From Bacteroidota bacterium (lineage in GTDB: Bacteria; Bacteroidota; Bacteroidia; CAMBQF01): a stretch of 5,298 nucleotides of DNA. The stretch is from NCBI GenBank assembly GCA_027483285.1, contig JAIXUZ010000017.1, positions 1-5,298 on the forward strand. Reading direction: 5' to 3'. Both the position numbers and the translations under genes were made by a program. This document shows, one piece after another, positions 4,601 to 5,298 of this stretch (position 1 is the first letter of the stretch; each line of letters begins with the position of its first letter). Below the pieces are notes generated by a model that searched no databases, was not told the DNA's origin, and worked only from the letters and a program-made list of their open reading frames with translations.

Positions 4601-5298
4601 TTACGCTTTCTCCTCTTCCTTCTTTACTTCAGCTACCTTTTCCGGCCTCATCTGCGGGAATAAAAGCACATCCTGAATAGAGGGCGAGTTGGTCATAAGC
4701 ATGGCAATACGGTCTATACCAAAACCAATACCCGATGTTGGGGGCATGCCGTACTCCAGCGCACGAAGGAAATCATGATCGATAAACATGGCCTCGTCAT
4801 CGCCGCGCTCCATTAGTTTTGCTTGCTCCTCAAAGCGTTCGCGCTGCTCAATAGGGTCGTTAAGCTCGCTGTAGGCGTTGGCCATTTCTTTGCCGTTTAT
4901 CATCAGCTCAAAACGCTCTACCAAACCTGCATGCTCGCGATGCTTTTTAGTCAGCGGGCTAAGCTCTACAGGGTAGTCAATAATAAAGGTAGGTTGTACG
5001 TAGTTGCCCTCGCATTTAGCGCCAAAAATTTCGTCAATCAGTTTGCCTTTGCCCATGCTGGCATCGGTTTCTATGTGTAGTTCTTTACACACGCCACGCA
5101 GGCCGTCTTCGTCCATAGCGGCTACATCAAAGCCTGTGTGTTCCTTAATCGCTTCGTGAATAGATACGCGTTTAAATGGCGCTTTCTAGCTGATGATCTT
5201 ATCACCGGTCTGAACCTCAGTAGTGCCGTGTAATGCAACGGCTACGCGCTCCATCATTTTTTCGGTAAACTCCATCATCCAGTAATAATCTTTGTAGG
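4601..5298 (-). CDS. lysS: Lysyl-tRNA synthetase, class II, 3' part, interrupted by one in-frame TAG
   Basis: LysRS charges tRNA-Lys with lysine using ATP. The visible C-terminal half of the catalytic domain begins just after motif 2, with YKDYYWMMEFTEKMM (5296-5252). It continues through TGDKIIS, an in-frame TAG (5188-5186), then KAPFKRVSIHEAIKEHTGFD (5185-5126), YPVELSPLTKKH, the MINGKEMANAYSELNDP segment, and motif 3 GIGFGIDRIAML with the ATP-contacting Arg at codon 4711-4709. The product ends at TAA 4603-4601 after a short charged tail (KVAEVKKEEEKA). Frame and similarity run unbroken through the TAG, so one codon is affected and there is no frameshift. A restart at ATG 5116 would give 171 residues lacking motifs 1 and 2, which could not be a working synthetase. 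Either the amber is a sequencing or assembly error, or this copy is damaged or suppressed. The 5' half is outside the window. No clear terminator is seen after the stop. Confidence 0.88.
5186..5188 (-). other. In-frame amber (TAG) codon inside lysS
   Basis: Minus-strand codons read GAT AAG ATC ATC AGC TAG AAA GCG CCA TTT AAA CGC. Aligned by eye with the E. coli LysRS segment DFGKPFEK, the TAG takes the position of the phenylalanine. A single base change from TGG, TAC, TAT or TTG would create TAG. Two neighbouring genes end in TAG, so TAG appears to be an ordinary stop here. Confidence 0.85.

Noticed and set aside
4823..5080. Plus-strand open frame opposite lysS
   Set aside because: Antisense to strongly conserved LysRS sequence, with no recognisable product.
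1..5298. Genome-wide reassignment of TAG to an amino acid
   Set aside because: TAG terminates the TlpA-like gene and the deoxynucleoside kinase exactly where those proteins are expected to end, and the only internal TAG I found is the one in lysS.

Overview
The window looks like ordinary chromosome from a member of the Bacteroidota. A secreted protein ends in a type IX secretion (T9SS) type A C-terminal sorting domain, and gene starts are preceded by the phylum-specific promoter pattern TTG-N18-TAnnTTTG instead of classical sigma70 boxes. The coding content resembles Sphingobacteriales/Chitinophagales-type genomes, but genus cannot be fixed from this sequence.

All five recognisable genes lie on the minus strand. 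In transcription order they are: the 3' part of lysS (class II lysyl-tRNA synthetase, 4601-5298, running off the window), a deoxynucleoside kinase (3730-4365), a T9SS-exported thioredoxin-fold protein (2021-3514), a periplasmic TlpA-like thioredoxin (1438-1929), and an HD-domain phosphohydrolase of the dGTPase-like COG1078 group (1-1175, 3' end outside the window). The HD gene and the 5' part of lysS are cut by the window edges. The kinase and the T9SS protein each have their own promoter, and the kinase and the TlpA gene are each followed by an intrinsic terminator, so these are mostly single-gene transcription units and not one operon.

Two themes recur. The HD phosphohydrolase and the deoxynucleoside kinase both act on deoxynucleotides. 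The two thioredoxin-fold proteins (CxxC motifs CPPC and CAPC) sit in tandem, one destined for the surface or medium and one for the periplasm.

The most notable observations are: (1) a single in-frame amber codon (TAG, 5186-5188) inside lysS, with clear LysRS sequence on both sides; (2) a dense cluster of palindromic elements in the 262 bp between the HD gene and tlpA, including two oppositely oriented copies of one repeat scaffold that carry different internal hairpins; (3) an HD-gene start that appears to be TTG, only a few bases from a perfect -7 promoter box, suggesting a leaderless or near-leaderless mRNA next to one of those repeats; (4) two terminators whose stems are fully paired only in minus-strand RNA. 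I saw no convincing new multi-gene system, CRISPR array, transposase or RNA gene.
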